This document shows, piece after piece, positions 4,814 to 5,253 of a stretch of 5,253 bases of DNA. Numbering within the stretch: the first letter of the stretch is position 1; each line of letters starts with the position of its first letter. The stretch covers positions 1,304 to 6,556 of the forward strand of contig PFKY01000041.1 of the NCBI GenBank assembly GCA_002784365.1. Direction: 5' to 3'. The notes under the pieces are model-generated. The model was given only the letters and a program-made list of their open reading frames with translations, did not search any database and was not told the origin of the DNA. The DNA comes from Candidatus Wolfebacteria bacterium CG_4_10_14_0_8_um_filter_39_64. GTDB lineage: Bacteria; Patescibacteriota; Minisyncoccia; UBA6257; UBA9933. Both the position numbers and the translations under genes were made by a program.

Positions 4814-5253
4814 ATGCAGCAACCAATTTTTGCCGACAATCAAATCTATCATATTTATAATAGAGGAGTTGAAAAACGTAATATATTTTTAGATGATAAG
4901 GATCGTTTTCGTTTTATTCACGACCTTTTTGAATTCAATGATGAAACTCCAGCGGCAAATATATATTACAAACTCAATAAACTCCTTGAATTTCAATCTT
5001 ACGAGGTTAAACCTCGTAAGATTGAAAGAGAACCCAGAAAAACACTCATAAATATTTTAGCTTTTTGTTTAATGCCTAATCATTTTCATTTACTTTTGCA
5101 ACAGAAAAAAGAGAATGGAATTGTGAAATTTATGCAAAAGTTAGGCACTGGTTATACCATGAGCTTCAATCAAAAATATGAAAGAAGCGGTTCTTTGTTT
5201 CAGGGAACTTATAAGGCGGTTTTAATTGAAAAAGATTCCCATTTTATTCATCT
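4814..5253 (+). CDS. REP-associated Y1 (HUH) transposase, cut by window edge
   Basis: This single-strand DNA transposase belongs to the IS200-like/TnpA-REP group, with 146 residues visible. The N-terminus IYHIYNRGVEKRNIFLDD (11-28) is the typical first strand region of this family. LMPNHFHLLL carries the HUH pair H90 and H92, which binds the catalytic metal. It is followed by FMQKLGTGYTMSFNQKYERSG and LFQGTYKAVLIE (129-140). The nucleophilic tyrosine of these proteins is expected in a YIHLNP-like segment that would begin a few residues past the window, so it cannot be checked. The start MQQPIFADN has no Shine-Dalgarno. Residues 60-72 (FQSYEVKPRKIER) are encoded by a 37-bp palindrome placed between the N-terminal region and the HUH strand, a length-variable part of this family. 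It is divergent from the pilus operon and visibly AT-richer than leuS, consistent with a mobile gene. Confidence 0.93.
   Translation, partial: MQQPIFADNQIYHIYNRGVEKRNIFLDDKDRFRFIHDLFEFNDETPAANIYYKLNKLLEFQSYEVKPRKIEREPRKTLINILAFCLMPNHFHLLLQQKKENGIVKFMQKLGTGYTMSFNQKYERSGSLFQGTYKAVLIEKDSHFIH
4991..5027. repeat. 37-bp perfect palindrome within the transposase gene
   Basis: Arms of 18 bp (4991-5008 and 5010-5027) are exact reverse complements around one A at 5009. The central 21 bp (4999-5019) equal the upstream palindrome at 4780-4800, and the identity extends to 5023. The outer TTTCAATC/GATTGAAA arms are specific to this copy. It is read without breaking the frame as FQSYEVKPRKIE. It could fold in the mRNA as a strong hairpin or serve as transposase substrate. 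Confidence 0.9.

Noticed and set aside
4780..5023. CRISPR array, because two identical 25-bp units occur about 220 bp apart
   Set aside because: There are only two copies, the spacing is filled by a transposase coding sequence, and the units are palindromic REP-like elements next to an HUH transposase.

Overview
The window reads as an AT-rich bacterial chromosome segment. The combination of a complete-looking bacterial leucyl-tRNA synthetase, a compact type IV pilus cluster, a REP-type (Y1, HUH) transposase and several unrelated palindromic and heptameric repeats is most reminiscent of the Candidate Phyla Radiation (Patescibacteria, Parcubacteria-like). This placement is an inference from gene style and remembered family sequences; no rRNA or marker search was possible.

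Layout. (1) Positions 1-2096, minus strand: leuS, missing its C-terminus at the left window edge. (2) Positions 2103-2310: a gene-free stretch of about 208 bp between the pilus cluster and leuS. It holds a 52-bp perfect palindrome, a 14-bp stem-loop whose outer arms resemble CIRCE half-sites, a smaller GC-rich hairpin just after the pilus stop codon, and a possible leuS promoter. (3) Positions 2311-4689, minus strand: three tightly packed genes transcribed in the order membrane protein with Q-rich tail, PilX-like pilin, PilM-PilN fusion. Gaps are 0 and 6 nt, so this is almost certainly one operon. (4) Positions 4690-4813: a divergent control region with a good extended -10 promoter for the pilus operon, a tandem decamer over its -35, and a palindrome next to the transposase start. 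(5) Position 4814 to the right edge, plus strand: a REP-associated-type transposase, cut off by the window.

How the parts work together. The three minus-strand genes plausibly build the inner-membrane platform and a minor pilin of a type IV pilus. The PilM-PilN fusion joins the cytoplasmic actin-like protein to its membrane partner in one chain, an architecture like GspL of type II secretion. leuS is an ordinary housekeeping gene that happens to follow on the same strand.

The most unusual theme is repeats that live inside genes. A 25-bp palindromic core upstream of the transposase is repeated exactly within its own reading frame, where it sits in a 37-bp perfect palindrome. Two different heptanucleotide tandem repeats are translated in frame, one in a loop of PilM and one as the first residues of the pilin. 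No convincingly new multi-gene system is visible.
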